Source: Bog-756 sp963699345 (GTDB lineage Bacteria; Actinomycetota; Acidimicrobiia; Acidimicrobiales; RAAP-2). Taken from it: 64,000 nucleotides of DNA. The DNA is taken from NCBI GenBank assembly GCA_963699345.1, contig CAVOTL010000007.1, positions 806,001 to 870,000 on the forward strand, written 5' to 3'. The notes beneath the pieces are model-generated. The model saw only the letters and a list, made by a program, of their open reading frames with translations, did no database searches and had not been told where the DNA came from. Position 1 is the stretch's first letter, and each line of letters opens with the position of its first letter. The position numbers were made by a program, and so were the translations under genes. Of this stretch, positions 34,316 to 42,201 are shown one piece after another.

Positions 34316-35281
34316 CTAGGCCCGGTCGGCCGGGAGGGCGAGGCTGTCGAGGACGGCCCCTTCCCGCAGTCCCCACTCACTGACCACGAGGCCCCGCAGC
34401 CCCAGGCACTCGACGAGAGTGGACAGGACCAGTGCCCCGATGGGCAGCAGAGGCGCCCGGCGGGCCTGGATCCCGGGCAGCGCCATCCGGGCGTCGAGGT
34501 CCAGAGTGGCCAGCCGGTCGGCCAGTTCGGACAGCTGACCGGCGGGAACCTCCACCTGGTTGACCGCCGTGCTCCCCGACGACCGGGGCGGAGGACGGTG
34601 CAGTCCCATGGCCAACCGGGCCAGCGCCCGAACCGTGCCCCCACTGGCGATCACCCGGTCGGCGGCCTCCGGGGTGGCCGCCAGCATCGCCGCGATGGGT
34701 CCGGCCCGCTCGACGGTCAACGCCGCGATGGCCCGGCGCTCGTCGGCCGTGAGCCGGTCCCCCGTGTCGAGTTCCCCCCGGATCCGGGCCGTGCCCAGGG
34801 GCACGCTGGCCACCGCCCCGAGCGAGTCGACGGTCCCGATCCCGGCCTCGAGGCTTCCGCCTCCGAGATCGAGCCCCAGCACCGGTCGTTCCCCCACCCA
34901 GACGCCGGCCCGTTGGCCGAGGAAGCACAGGCGGGCCTCCTCCTCTCCACTGAGGAGCGTGATCGGGCTGCCGAGGATCCGCTCCAGCCGGCCCAGGAGG
35001 CGGGTTCCGTTGTCGGCGTCGCGCAGGGCGGCGGTAGCCAGGGCCACCACCACGTCCGCCCCGGCGTCCTCGGCCGCCGCGTGCAGCCGCTTGACCGTGC
35101 GGACGGCCAGGGCCGAACGGTCACCCGGGACGCTGCCGGTCCGGGCCACCTCGGTGCCGAGATGGAGGAAGGAGCGCCGACGCAGGACGGGCTCGAGCCG
35201 ACCATCCCTCGACGCGTCCACCACCATGAGGTGGAAGGAGCTGCTGCCCAGGTCGAAGACGGCTACACGTACGGTGGGCAT
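34316..35281 (-). CDS. Ppx/GppA family phosphatase (exopolyphosphatase-like)
   Basis: A 321-residue member of the actin-fold Ppx/GppA family. It starts VRVAVFDLGSSSFHLMVVD (phosphate-1 loop), has LLSGEEEARLCF, the second loop LGLDLGGGSLEAGIG and VIASGGTVRALA. This short form, lacking the C-terminal HD-like domain of E. coli Ppx, is typical of actinobacterial Ppx1-type proteins that hydrolyse polyphosphate or pppGpp. The ATG has TAGCGT seven bases upstream. A CHAD protein, another polyphosphate-linked protein, is encoded 8 kb away. Confidence 0.9.
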   Translation of the reverse strand: MPTVRVAVFDLGSSSFHLMVVDASRDGRLEPVLRRRSFLHLGTEVARTGSVPGDRSALAVRTVKRLHAAAEDAGADVVVALATAALRDADNGTRLLGRLERILGSPITLLSGEEEARLCFLGQRAGVWVGERPVLGLDLGGGSLEAGIGTVDSLGAVASVPLGTARIRGELDTGDRLTADERRAIAALTVERAGPIAAMLAATPEAADRVIASGGTVRALARLAMGLHRPPPRSSGSTAVNQVEVPAGQLSELADRLATLDLDARMALPGIQARRAPLLPIGALVLSTLVECLGLRGLVVSEWGLREGAVLDSLALPADRA

Positions 35282-35294
35282 CGGGGTGACGCTA
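35282..35294 (-). promoter_or_regulatory. Putative leaderless promoter (-10) of the Ppx/GppA gene
   Basis: TAGCGT on the minus strand (35294-35289), seven bases, then ATG 35281. Confidence 0.5.
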
Positions 35295-35379
35295 TCCCGC
35301 ACGGAAGGGGTCGGTGGAACGGTCCCCCCATGCCCTACGCTGGGCGGCACCGCACGGGGCCGGTCCGGCCGCCGGGCGA

Positions 35380-35456
35380 CGGGGCGTGGCGCAGCTTGGT
35401 AGCGCGCCTGCTTTGGGAGCAGGAGGTCCTCGGTTCGAATCCGGGCGCCCCGACCA
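35380..35456 (+). tRNA. tRNA-Pro (TGG)
   Basis: A 77-base cloverleaf: acceptor CGGGGCG / CGCCCCG fully paired, anticodon loop TTTGGGA with anticodon TGG, T-loop TTCGAAT, and an encoded CCA end. Confidence 0.95.
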
Positions 35457-35461
35457 CCTGA

Positions 35462-35533
35462 GCCGACGTCGGTGGCCACCTCGGTGCCGACGTCGGTGGC
35501 CACCTCGGTGCCGACGTCGGTGGCCACCTCGGT
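35462..35533. repeat. 24-bp tandem repeat made of two palindromes, three units
   Basis: Three identical 24-base units start at 35462, 35486 and 35510, six bases after tRNA-Pro. Each unit holds two perfect 10-base palindromes, CCGACGTCGG and GGTGGCCACC. The array lies in the 153-base gap before the second GGDEF-EAL gene, which ends at 35610. Confidence 0.88.
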
Positions 35534-35609
35534 GCCGACCTCGTCCGTGGGGTCGCCCCCCGGCGACGGCCCCCGACCGGGACGACCCCGGGGAGCCGGC
35601 GGCGCAGCC

Positions 35610-37397
35610 TCAGACGCCGATGCGGCCGGTGTGCGGGCGCAGCTCGGCGGCCGGGACGGGCCTCGAGAAGAGGAACCCCTGGGCGTAGTCGCAGTCGAGT
35701 TCGCGCAGGACATCCAGCTGCTGCTCGGTCTCCACGCCCTCGGCCACGACCTCGAGGCCGAGGGCATGGGCCAGGCTGACGACCGCCGACACGATCGCCC
35801 GGCCGCCGTTGTCCTCCTCCAGTTCGTGGACGAACATCCGGTCGACCTTCAGCACGTCGAGGGGGAACCGCTGCAGGTAGCTGAGCGACGAATAGCCGGT
35901 CCCGAAGTCGTCGATGGCCAGCAGCACGCCGAGCCCCTTCAGGGCACGCAGCACGACCAGGGCGGTGGCGGCGTCCCTCATCAGCGCGCTCTCGGTGATC
36001 TCGAGCGTCAGGTGTTCGGGGGGCAGGCCGGTCCGCGACAGGATCGCCTCGATGGTCTCGATGATGGACGGGTCGTCGATCTGGCGCGCGGACAGGTTGA
36101 CCTCCACCGAGTCGAGCCGCACCGCTCCTTCGGACCAGTGCCGGAACTGGTGGCACGCCTCCTCGAGCACCCAGGCCCCGATCGGGATGATCAGGCCGCT
36201 CTCCTCGGCCACGGCGATGAACCGGCCGGGAGCGACCAGGCCCTGTTCCGGATGATCCCAGCGGATGAGGGCCTCGACCCCCACCGTGGCGGTGCCTCGG
36301 ACCTCGACCACCGGTTGGTAGTGCAACAGGAGTTCGGAGCGCTCGAGGGCCCGGTGCAGGGAGTGTTCGGTGGCCATCCGGTCGAGCACCTCGATCCGCA
36401 GCGACTCGTCGAAGGTCTCGGCCCCGAAGCCGCCCCGTCGCTTGGCCTGGTACATCGCCGCCTCGGCGTGGGCCAGCAGATCGTGGGGATCGTCGGCGCC
36501 GAACGTGTTGAGGGCCACGCCCACCGACGCGTCGAGGAACACCTCGACATCGTCGACCGGGATGGGACTGGCCAGTGCCTCCTGCACCCGGGCGACGAAC
36601 GCCGCGGCCTTCTGCCCGGCCCGGGCGGACGGATCCGTGACCAGGGCCAGGAATTCGTCGCCGCCGAACCGGGCCAGCAGATCGACGTCACCGGCCACCT
36701 GTTCCAGCCGGCGGGCCACCGAGACCAACACCTCGTCGCCGAGGGTGTGGCCCATCGAATTGTTGATGGCTTTGAAGCGGTCGAGATCGAGCAGCACCAC
36801 CGCCACGCTGCCGGGGAGGCCCGCATAGGTGTCCGCCGCCGCCCCCAGTCGCACCTGGTAGGCGCCCCGGTCGGCGAGCCCGGTCAGCGCATCACGGGAC
36901 GGGCGCCCAAGGACGTCGGGCACCGGGACCGTCTGGACGGTGGGCGCCCGCAGGAAGGCGGCCACCGAGCGCTCCCGTCCGCTGCCCAGGACCACCAACC
37001 GTGCCTCGGACCGGATCCGGCGACCGTCGCGGTGACGCAGTTCGAGGGTCAGGTCGAGGGTCCCGTCGGTCGCCGAGCCGGTCACCGGACCCGAGGCGGC
37101 GCCGGTGGTGTCGGCGGCCAGCAGGCCGAACGGCGTCTTGGCGAAGGGCCCGGGCAGGAAGGAGTCGGTGACGAAGCTTCCGAGCACCTCGTCGCGACGC
37201 CAGCCGAACGCAGCTTCGGCACCGGCGTTCCATTCGACGACGGTCCCCCCGCGGTCGATCTCCACGATGGCGTCGGGCCAACCGGCCACGAGCCGTTCGA
37301 GCCGCAGATCATCGGCCCGGCTCCGCCGAACGTGCGCCGGAGGCGGCCCTCCCGGGTCGGTACGGCTCACGACGCCGGGGGTTGCCCGGCGTGCCAC
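35610..37397 (-). CDS. PAS-GGDEF-EAL cyclic-di-GMP signalling protein
   Basis: A 595-residue cytoplasmic protein. A PAS domain spans about 30-145 (PDAIVEIDRGGTVVEWNAGA, AAFGWRRDEVLG), GGDEF about 165-325 with intact RFGGDEFLALV near 243, and EAL about 335-585 with GVEALIRWDHPEQG near 374 and IDDFGTGYSSLSYL. Both active-site signatures are present. It is the second such protein within 8 kb; the first is on the opposite strand and has a different sensor region. The start is uncertain (GTG 37397 or GTG 37370). Confidence 0.92.
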   Translation of the reverse strand: MARRATPGVVSRTDPGGPPPAHVRRSRADDLRLERLVAGWPDAIVEIDRGGTVVEWNAGAEAAFGWRRDEVLGSFVTDSFLPGPFAKTPFGLLAADTTGAASGPVTGSATDGTLDLTLELRHRDGRRIRSEARLVVLGSGRERSVAAFLRAPTVQTVPVPDVLGRPSRDALTGLADRGAYQVRLGAAADTYAGLPGSVAVVLLDLDRFKAINNSMGHTLGDEVLVSVARRLEQVAGDVDLLARFGGDEFLALVTDPSARAGQKAAAFVARVQEALASPIPVDDVEVFLDASVGVALNTFGADDPHDLLAHAEAAMYQAKRRGGFGAETFDESLRIEVLDRMATEHSLHRALERSELLLHYQPVVEVRGTATVGVEALIRWDHPEQGLVAPGRFIAVAEESGLIIPIGAWVLEEACHQFRHWSEGAVRLDSVEVNLSARQIDDPSIIETIEAILSRTGLPPEHLTLEITESALMRDAATALVVLRALKGLGVLLAIDDFGTGYSSLSYLQRFPLDVLKVDRMFVHELEEDNGGRAIVSAVVSLAHALGLEVVAEGVETEQQLDVLRELDCDYAQGFLFSRPVPAAELRPHTGRIGV

Positions 37398-37839
37398 GGC
37401 AACCGTCCGAGTTCCTCGACCATCAGTGTGCGCTCCAACCGGCTCCGCGGCAAGCCCCCGGCACGGGGGTTGCGGGCCAATCTAGGCAGTCGGCGGGTCC
37501 GGAACAAGGACCTTCCCGGCGCCACTCGGATCGTCGGCACGGCGAACCCCGAAACGGGTCCCCAGCGCCCGGCCCGGGGACTCCTCCCAACCGACGGGGC
37601 GCGCACCTTGTCCAGGCCCCGGCACCGGGACGCTCCGAACACCGACGCACGGCTCCCGGGCACAGCCGCCACCGTCCGGGCACACCCGCCACCGTCCGGG
37701 CACAGCCGCCACCGTCCGGGAGCGGTGCCCGGCGTGCGGACGCGACCGGTCCCTCCCCCGTGACTCCGGTGTCCGGCAGCGAGCGCGGCGTCACCGGACG
37801 GGTGGCTGATCGACGGCCCGGATTCGAGAGGCGTGTACC
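37398..37839. other. 442-base gene-free region with a 20-bp repeat
   Basis: No convincing gene on either strand: open frames here have composition unlike neighbouring proteins. Apart from the 20-bp tandem array at 37661-37720 I see no tRNA or clear promoter. It lies between the divergent PAS-GGDEF-EAL and MBL genes, so it must hold both promoters. Confidence 0.6.
37661..37720. repeat. 20-bp tandem repeat, three units
   Basis: Three consecutive 20-base units, CACAGCCGCCACCGTCCGGG with a single G-to-C change in the middle copy. Confidence 0.88.
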
Positions 37840-38898
37840 GTGCCTGTCGTGGTGGTGGTGACGGGAACCGTGCAGAAGCAGGCGTGGGCGGACAACGTCC
37901 TACCCCCGGTGGAGCAGGTGCGCCCGGGGTTGTGGTCGATCCCCGTGCCCATCCCGGACAACCCGCTGCGGTACGTCCTGGTGTACGCGCTTGAGCTCGA
38001 CGGCGGCGGCGTGGCCATCGTCGACGCCGGATGGGACACCGACGAGGCCTGGGGTGCCCTCACCGCGGGTCTGGCGAAGGCGGGCGGCAGCGTGTCCGAT
38101 GTCCGGGCGGTGCTCGTGACCCACATCCACCCGGACCACTACGGCCTGGCCGGCCGGGTCCGCGAGGCGTCCGGCGCGTGGATCGGGCTCCATCCCGATG
38201 ATGCCGTGATGCTCGACTCCCGCTACGGCGAGACGGACGACCTGCTCCACCGGATGATCGGATTCCTGGCCGACTCGGGCGTGCCCGAGGAGAAACTGCC
38301 CGACCTGGCCTTCGCCTCGATGGCCCTGAAGTCGATGGTGACGATGGCCAAGCCCGACGTGCTCTTCGAGGACGGGACCATGGTCGACCTCCCCGGATGG
38401 CCACTGCGCACGGTGTGGACGCCTGGCCATTCCGCCGGGCACGTGTGCTTCTACAGTGCCGAGCAGCGACTGCTGCTCTCGGGTGACCACATCCTCCCCC
38501 GCATCACCCCGAACATCTCGGTCCATGCCCAGCAGTTCCCCAACCCGCTGGGCGACTACCTCGAGTCGCTGGCCAAGGTCCGGGACCTCGACTCGGACGA
38601 GGTGCTCCCGGGTCACGAGTACCGCTTCGCCGACCTCGCCAGCCGGGTCGACGAGATCACCGCCCACCACGCCGATCGCCTCGAGGAGATCGTCGACGTC
38701 GTGCGGCGGTACCCCGGGTCCAACGCGTGGGAGATCACCCTCCGCCTCCACTGGTCCCGCCCCTGGGACGAGATCCAGTCATTCATGCAGCGTCAGGCCA
38801 ACGGCGAGACCCTGGCCCACTGCGTCCTGCTCGAGCTGCACGGCCGGATGCGCCGGGACGAGGGATCACCGGCCCGGTTCTTCCTGACCGAAGGGTGA
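37840..38898 (+). CDS. MBL fold metallo-hydrolase
   Basis: A 352-residue metallo-beta-lactamase-fold hydrolase with the metal motif VTHIHPDHYGLAG near residue 93, further ligands in TPGHSAGHVCF, LLSGDHIL and PGHEYRF, and a C-terminal winged-helix-like part as in LACTB2/GloB-like actinobacterial enzymes. The substrate is unknown (thioester, lactone or RNA are all possible for this branch). The start is a GTG at 37840; a GTG at 37849 has TACCGT seven bases upstream and may be the true leaderless start. It is convergent with the DedA gene. Confidence 0.85.
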   Translation: MPVVVVVTGTVQKQAWADNVLPPVEQVRPGLWSIPVPIPDNPLRYVLVYALELDGGGVAIVDAGWDTDEAWGALTAGLAKAGGSVSDVRAVLVTHIHPDHYGLAGRVREASGAWIGLHPDDAVMLDSRYGETDDLLHRMIGFLADSGVPEEKLPDLAFASMALKSMVTMAKPDVLFEDGTMVDLPGWPLRTVWTPGHSAGHVCFYSAEQRLLLSGDHILPRITPNISVHAQQFPNPLGDYLESLAKVRDLDSDEVLPGHEYRFADLASRVDEITAHHADRLEEIVDVVRRYPGSNAWEITLRLHWSRPWDEIQSFMQRQANGETLAHCVLLELHGRMRRDEGSPARFFLTEG

Positions 38899-38931
38899 CG
38901 CCGGTCGGGTGTCGAGGTCCTACTCCTCGTC

Positions 38932-39612
38932 CTACTCCTCGTCGATGACGTCCAGCTCACGCTGGATCCGGGCGCGTTCGCGTCGACGTCGACGCACCTC
39001 GAAGACCACAGCGGCGGCGGCCACCACCGCCACGACGAGGAGCGACCACAGACCGACCTCGGTGAGGATGCGCTGGAACGACACTCCGACGACATAGCCG
39101 AGCATCGTGTACCCGACGCCCCAGCAGATGCCCCCGAGGACGTTCCAGAAGAGGAACGTGCGGTAACGCAGCCCGCTCATGCCGGCGAGTCCGGGGATCA
39201 CGGCCCGGGCGAAGGCGATGAACCGCCCCAGGAACACGGCGGGGCCTCCATAGCGTTCGAGGAGGGCGAGGGTGGATCGGACGGCACTGTTGCCCTGCAA
39301 AGGTCGGTGGCCGGTGAGCCAGGGGCCGGCCTTCTTCCCCACCTCGAAGCCGACGGAGTCGCCCACGATGGCGCACACGACCACCACCACGATCATCACG
39401 CCGAGGTTCACCTTGCCGAGTCCGGCCAGGACCCCGCCGACCACGACCGCCGTCTCTCCCGGAATGAAGAAACCCACCATGAGCCCCGCCTCGGCGAAGG
39501 CCAGGAACCCGACGAGGGCGTAGGCGGCCGGACCACCGAAGTTCAGGAGATGCCCGGCGATGCCCCCCGGACCGGTCGTCGAGCCCGATGCCGCCGCCAG
39601 GACGGTGATCAC
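38932..39612 (-). CDS. DedA family membrane protein
   Basis: A 226-residue DedA/SNARE-associated (VTT) protein: GFLAFAEAGLMVGFFIPGETAVVVGG near the N-terminus, FLGRFIAFARAVIPGLAGMSGLRYR in the middle, and several membrane helices with a basic/acidic C-terminal tail. The G-x-F-x-P-G-E and F-x-R-F-x-x-x-x-R motifs are intact. DedA proteins are linked to undecaprenyl-phosphate or phospholipid translocation. GTG 39612 was chosen because it overlaps the stop of the upstream zinc-ribbon gene (GTGA), making it the third gene of a coupled series after parA. Confidence 0.88.
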   Translation of the reverse strand: MITVLAAASGSTTGPGGIAGHLLNFGGPAAYALVGFLAFAEAGLMVGFFIPGETAVVVGGVLAGLGKVNLGVMIVVVVVCAIVGDSVGFEVGKKAGPWLTGHRPLQGNSAVRSTLALLERYGGPAVFLGRFIAFARAVIPGLAGMSGLRYRTFLFWNVLGGICWGVGYTMLGYVVGVSFQRILTEVGLWSLLVVAVVAAAAVVFEVRRRRRERARIQRELDVIDEE

Positions 39613-40055
39613 CGCGAGAGCGTCACGCTGGTCCAGGTGCGGTGCCGACACGCCGGACAGATCATCCAGCGGTCGAATGTCCGGAGCGGCAGCCAGGCGC
39701 ACACGGGCAGCTGGAGGAGGACGAACTCGACGACCCCCACGCGCGACACCGCCCCACACCGTGAGCACGCCACCGTGAAGGGTCCGCGGGCCGGTAGCGG
39801 GTCGTCGGCCGTCGCCACCGCCCGGTCCCGCACGGATTCGTCGGCGGGGGTGGCATCGGAGAAGAGGGCGCGCTTGCCGGCCGGCCGGGCGTGGCGGGCA
39901 CTGTGCAGATGTGGATGCGAGCCACCCACACCACCCGGCCCTCCCCTCCCGGCTCCCCCGTCGCCACCCGGGAGGGAGTCATCACCCTCGGTCTCGGGAT
40001 CGACGGGCATCCAGTAGAGCGCCCGCTTGCCGAGTGGATCCGGACCGTCGGCCAT
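39609..40055 (-). CDS. Uncharacterised zinc-ribbon protein between parA and dedA
   Basis: A 148-residue protein. The first 95 residues are low complexity (Gly/Asp/His-rich, with two GKRAL motifs about 50 residues apart). The C-terminal 50 carry two Cys pairs, CSRCG and CPACRHRTW, separated by VVEFVLLQLPVCAWLPLRTFDRW, which looks like a zinc ribbon with an amphipathic or membrane-touching insert. I do not recognise a named family. Its ATG shares a base with the parA stop (TGATG) and its stop overlaps the dedA start, so all three are probably translated together. Confidence 0.75.
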   Translation of the reverse strand: MADGPDPLGKRALYWMPVDPETEGDDSLPGGDGGAGRGGPGGVGGSHPHLHSARHARPAGKRALFSDATPADESVRDRAVATADDPLPARGPFTVACSRCGAVSRVGVVEFVLLQLPVCAWLPLRTFDRWMICPACRHRTWTSVTLSR

Positions 40056-40840
40056 CAACCGGGAATGCCGGCGACGACCCCCGGGTGGAGCAGCTCGGCG
40101 GCCAAGGCACGGTAGGCCTGGGCTCCTGGCGAGTGAGGGGCGTGCTGGAGGATCGACTTGCCCCGGGCCGGCGCCTCGGCGAAGCGGATCGACTTGCGCA
40201 CCGGAGGCTGGAGCACCGGGATCCCGTAGCGGGCCTGGACCTCTTCGAGGATGTGCCGGGAGTGCCGGGTGCGGTCGTCGTACATGGTGGCGATGACCCC
40301 CCGGACGGTCAGCCGGTCGTTGGCGAACGCCCGCACGTCCTCGATCGTCTCGAGGAGCTGGCCCACCCCGCGGTGGGACAGGGCCTCACACTGCAACGGG
40401 ATGAGCACGGAGCGGGCGGCCGTCAGCCCGTTGATGGTCAGCACCCCGAGTGACGGCGGGCAGTCGATGAGGACGAGGTCGTAGGAGGCGAGGACGGGTT
40501 CGAGCGCCCGGGCGAGCACGTGCTCGCGCCCGGTCCGGGTCAGCAGGTGCACCTCGGAGCCGGCCAGGTCGATCGTGGCCGGCAGGACGTCCAGTCCGGG
40601 TACTCCGGGAACCGGCAGCGCCACCTCGGCCACACTCCGCCGGCGCACGAAGACGTCGTGCAGGGAGCTCTCGAGCGCGTCGGGGTCGAAGCCGAGCGAA
40701 AACGTCAGGCACGCCTGCGGGTCGAGATCGACGACCAAGGTGCGGCGGCCGAGCTCGGCGGACGCCACGCCGAGCGAGTGCACGGTGGTGGTCTTCGCCA
40801 CGCCCCCCTTCTGGTTGGCCACCGCCAGCACATCGGTCAC
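40055..40840 (-). CDS. ParA/Soj family ATPase (orphan)
   Basis: A 261-residue ParA-type ATPase with a deviant Walker A QKGGVAKTTT (signature Lys11 and Lys16), VVDLDPQACLTF, and VLIDCPPSLGVLT. No parB, parS-like sites or replication genes are adjacent, so it is probably not the chromosomal segregation ParA; it may position another cell component. It heads a coupled series with a zinc-ribbon protein and a DedA membrane protein. The GTG start has TAGACT six bases upstream. Confidence 0.88.
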   Translation of the reverse strand: MTDVLAVANQKGGVAKTTTVHSLGVASAELGRRTLVVDLDPQACLTFSLGFDPDALESSLHDVFVRRRSVAEVALPVPGVPGLDVLPATIDLAGSEVHLLTRTGREHVLARALEPVLASYDLVLIDCPPSLGVLTINGLTAARSVLIPLQCEALSHRGVGQLLETIEDVRAFANDRLTVRGVIATMYDDRTRHSRHILEEVQARYGIPVLQPPVRKSIRFAEAPARGKSILQHAPHSPGAQAYRALAAELLHPGVVAGIPG

Positions 40841-40852
40841 GGGCCGAGTCTA
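40841..40852 (-). promoter_or_regulatory. Putative leaderless promoter (-10) of the parA series
   Basis: TAGACT on the minus strand (40852-40847), six bases, then GTG 40840. Confidence 0.5.
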
Positions 40853-40998
40853 GGCCCACCGTCCGGTCGGCATCCGGGGCGGCGCGCGGTCCAGGCGGGG
40901 CGCGTCGCGGAGCCGGGCCGGGCCGGCGGTCGATGACACTCGGGGCGCGGGCGGGACCACGCCACCGGCGGTCACCGCGACCTGGAACCGCGCAACCG

Positions 40999-41072
40999 TG
41001 CCCCCGGCAGGAGTCGAACCCGCAACCTGATGGGTAGAAACCACCTGCTCTATCCAGTTGAGCTACAGGGGC
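40999..41072 (-). tRNA. tRNA-Arg (TCT)
   Basis: A 74-base cloverleaf: acceptor GCCCCTG / CGGGGGC, anticodon loop TTTCTAC with anticodon TCT, T-loop TTCGACT. CCA is not encoded. Confidence 0.94.
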
Positions 41073-41132
41073 GTGGGACGGAGTCGACCGTGCTCGGGCC
41101 GCCTCCGGCGTGTGCCACACTAGAGGCTCCTT

Positions 41133-41208
41133 GGTGGCCGTAGCTCAGCTGGTCAGAGCGCCGGGTTGTGATCCCGGAGGTCGCGGGTTCGAGCCCCGTC
41201 GGCCACCC
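41133..41208 (+). tRNA. tRNA-His (GTG)
   Basis: Acceptor GTGGCCG / CGGCCAC preceded by the histidine-specific G(-1) at 41133 and with a C discriminator. The anticodon loop TTGTGAT has anticodon GTG, and the T-loop is TTCGAGC. The 3' end may be 41207 or 41208. Confidence 0.94.
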
Positions 41209-41276
41209 TCGAGTCCCCCGGGACCCGGTCGCCACGACCGGACCACCCGGGGAACTACCGTAGGTCGAAGTTTCAC

Positions 41277-41351
41277 GCGCCTCTAGCTCAACGGCAGAGC
41301 AACGGACTCTTAATCCGCAGGTTCTGGGTTCGAATCCCAGGGGGCGCACCA
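41277..41351 (+). tRNA. tRNA-Lys (CTT)
   Basis: Acceptor GCGCCTC / GGGGCGC, anticodon loop CTCTTAA with anticodon CTT, T-stem CTGGG / CCCAG, encoded CCA. The first anticodon-stem pair is an A-C mismatch. Confidence 0.94.
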
Positions 41352-41479
41352 CTCGGGCTTTCCACTCGGCCTCGACCCACGACCGGTCCCGGTGGACCTT
41401 CCGGCCTGCCCTGATGCACGGTCACCCGGCCCCGACCGGGCATTCGTCGAGGTGGTCCGACGGTCACCCCGAAACAAGG

Positions 41480-41491
41480 CATGCTGACAGC
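41480..41491 (+). promoter_or_regulatory. Weak candidate -10 of the second DedA gene
   Basis: CATGCT at 41480-41485, six bases, then GTG 41492. It keeps the leaderless spacing but lacks the first T of TANNNT. Confidence 0.25.
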
Positions 41492-42094
41492 GTGCACCCG
41501 GCGATGGCGAGCATGTTGGCGGCGGTCAGCCTCGCCGATGTAGGGGAGGAACTCCTGCTCTTCCTCGCCGTCGCCGCATCGTGGGCGGGGGTGCCGGCGA
41601 TCGGCGCGGCGGCCCTGACCGCGGCGGCCGTCGGCGCCAGCCGTGGCCAGCTCGAGCTCGGCGTGGTGCTCGTCGTGTCCACCATCGCCGGCGAGGTGGG
41701 CGGACTGATCGGCTACTCGATCGGACTCCGGTGGGGCCGCGAATTGGCGGAGCGGCCGGGCAAGCACCATGACAGTCGCGAGCGGATGCTCGACCGGGGA
41801 GAGCGGGCCTACGCCCGGTGGGGCCGGTTCGCCGTCTTCTTCACCCCTGCCATCATCTCGGGGACGGCGAAGATGAAGTACCGGCAGTTCATCGTGTGGA
41901 ACCTCGTGGCCTCGCTCGCCTTTTCGGTCTCGGTCGGGGCGAGTGCCTACGGGATCGGACGGATCGCCGGCGGTCACCACTCCGGCCGCGACATCGTCAT
42001 CCTGGTCATCGGACTCGCCATCGGCACGGTCGTCGTCCTGCGGACCAAGCGCAAACGGCGCGACGGCCCGCCGGACACCGCTCCGGCGGGCTGA
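41492..42094 (+). CDS. DedA-like (VTT domain) membrane protein
   Basis: About 200 residues with several membrane helices: LLLFLAVAASWAGVPAIGAA, IAGEVGGLIGYSIGLRWGRE and a central WGRFAVFFTPAIISGTAKM, which parallels the DedA re-entrant helix but has T-P where the other DedA here has R-F-I. The C-terminus is basic. It is shorter and more divergent than the DedA encoded at 38932. A GTG at 41492 or ATG at 41504 may be the start. Family membership is likely; a transport or lipid role is inference. Confidence 0.75.
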   Translation: MHPAMASMLAAVSLADVGEELLLFLAVAASWAGVPAIGAAALTAAAVGASRGQLELGVVLVVSTIAGEVGGLIGYSIGLRWGRELAERPGKHHDSRERMLDRGERAYARWGRFAVFFTPAIISGTAKMKYRQFIVWNLVASLAFSVSVGASAYGIGRIAGGHHSGRDIVILVIGLAIGTVVVLRTKRKRRDGPPDTAPAG

Positions 42095-42201
42095 GCGACC
42101 TCCGGTGCCGGTTTGCCGGTGCCGGTTTGCCCACGCGGCCCGCGGGTACCGCGGCCAGTCGGGTCCGCCACCGGACACCGACCATCGAGAGGAGTCCCAC
42201 C

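Noticed and set aside
35462..35533. Tandem repeats next to tRNA-Pro considered as an integration attachment site
   Set aside because: No integrase, no duplicated tRNA 3' end nearby and no mobile genes; kept only as a repeat.
34316..35767. Longer version of the Ppx/GppA protein starting at 35767
   Set aside because: The extension reads through tRNA-Pro and the 24-bp array, producing repetitive EVATDVGT-type text; the conserved start at 35281 has its own promoter-like site.
37398..37839. Open frames in the gap between the PAS-GGDEF-EAL and MBL genes
   Set aside because: They have Pro/Arg-rich composition without domains, no start signals, and include the 20-bp repeat.
40055..40840. ParA gene considered a marker of the replication origin
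   Set aside because: No parB, gidB, dnaA, rpmH or DnaA-box cluster is nearby; an orphan ParA is more likely.
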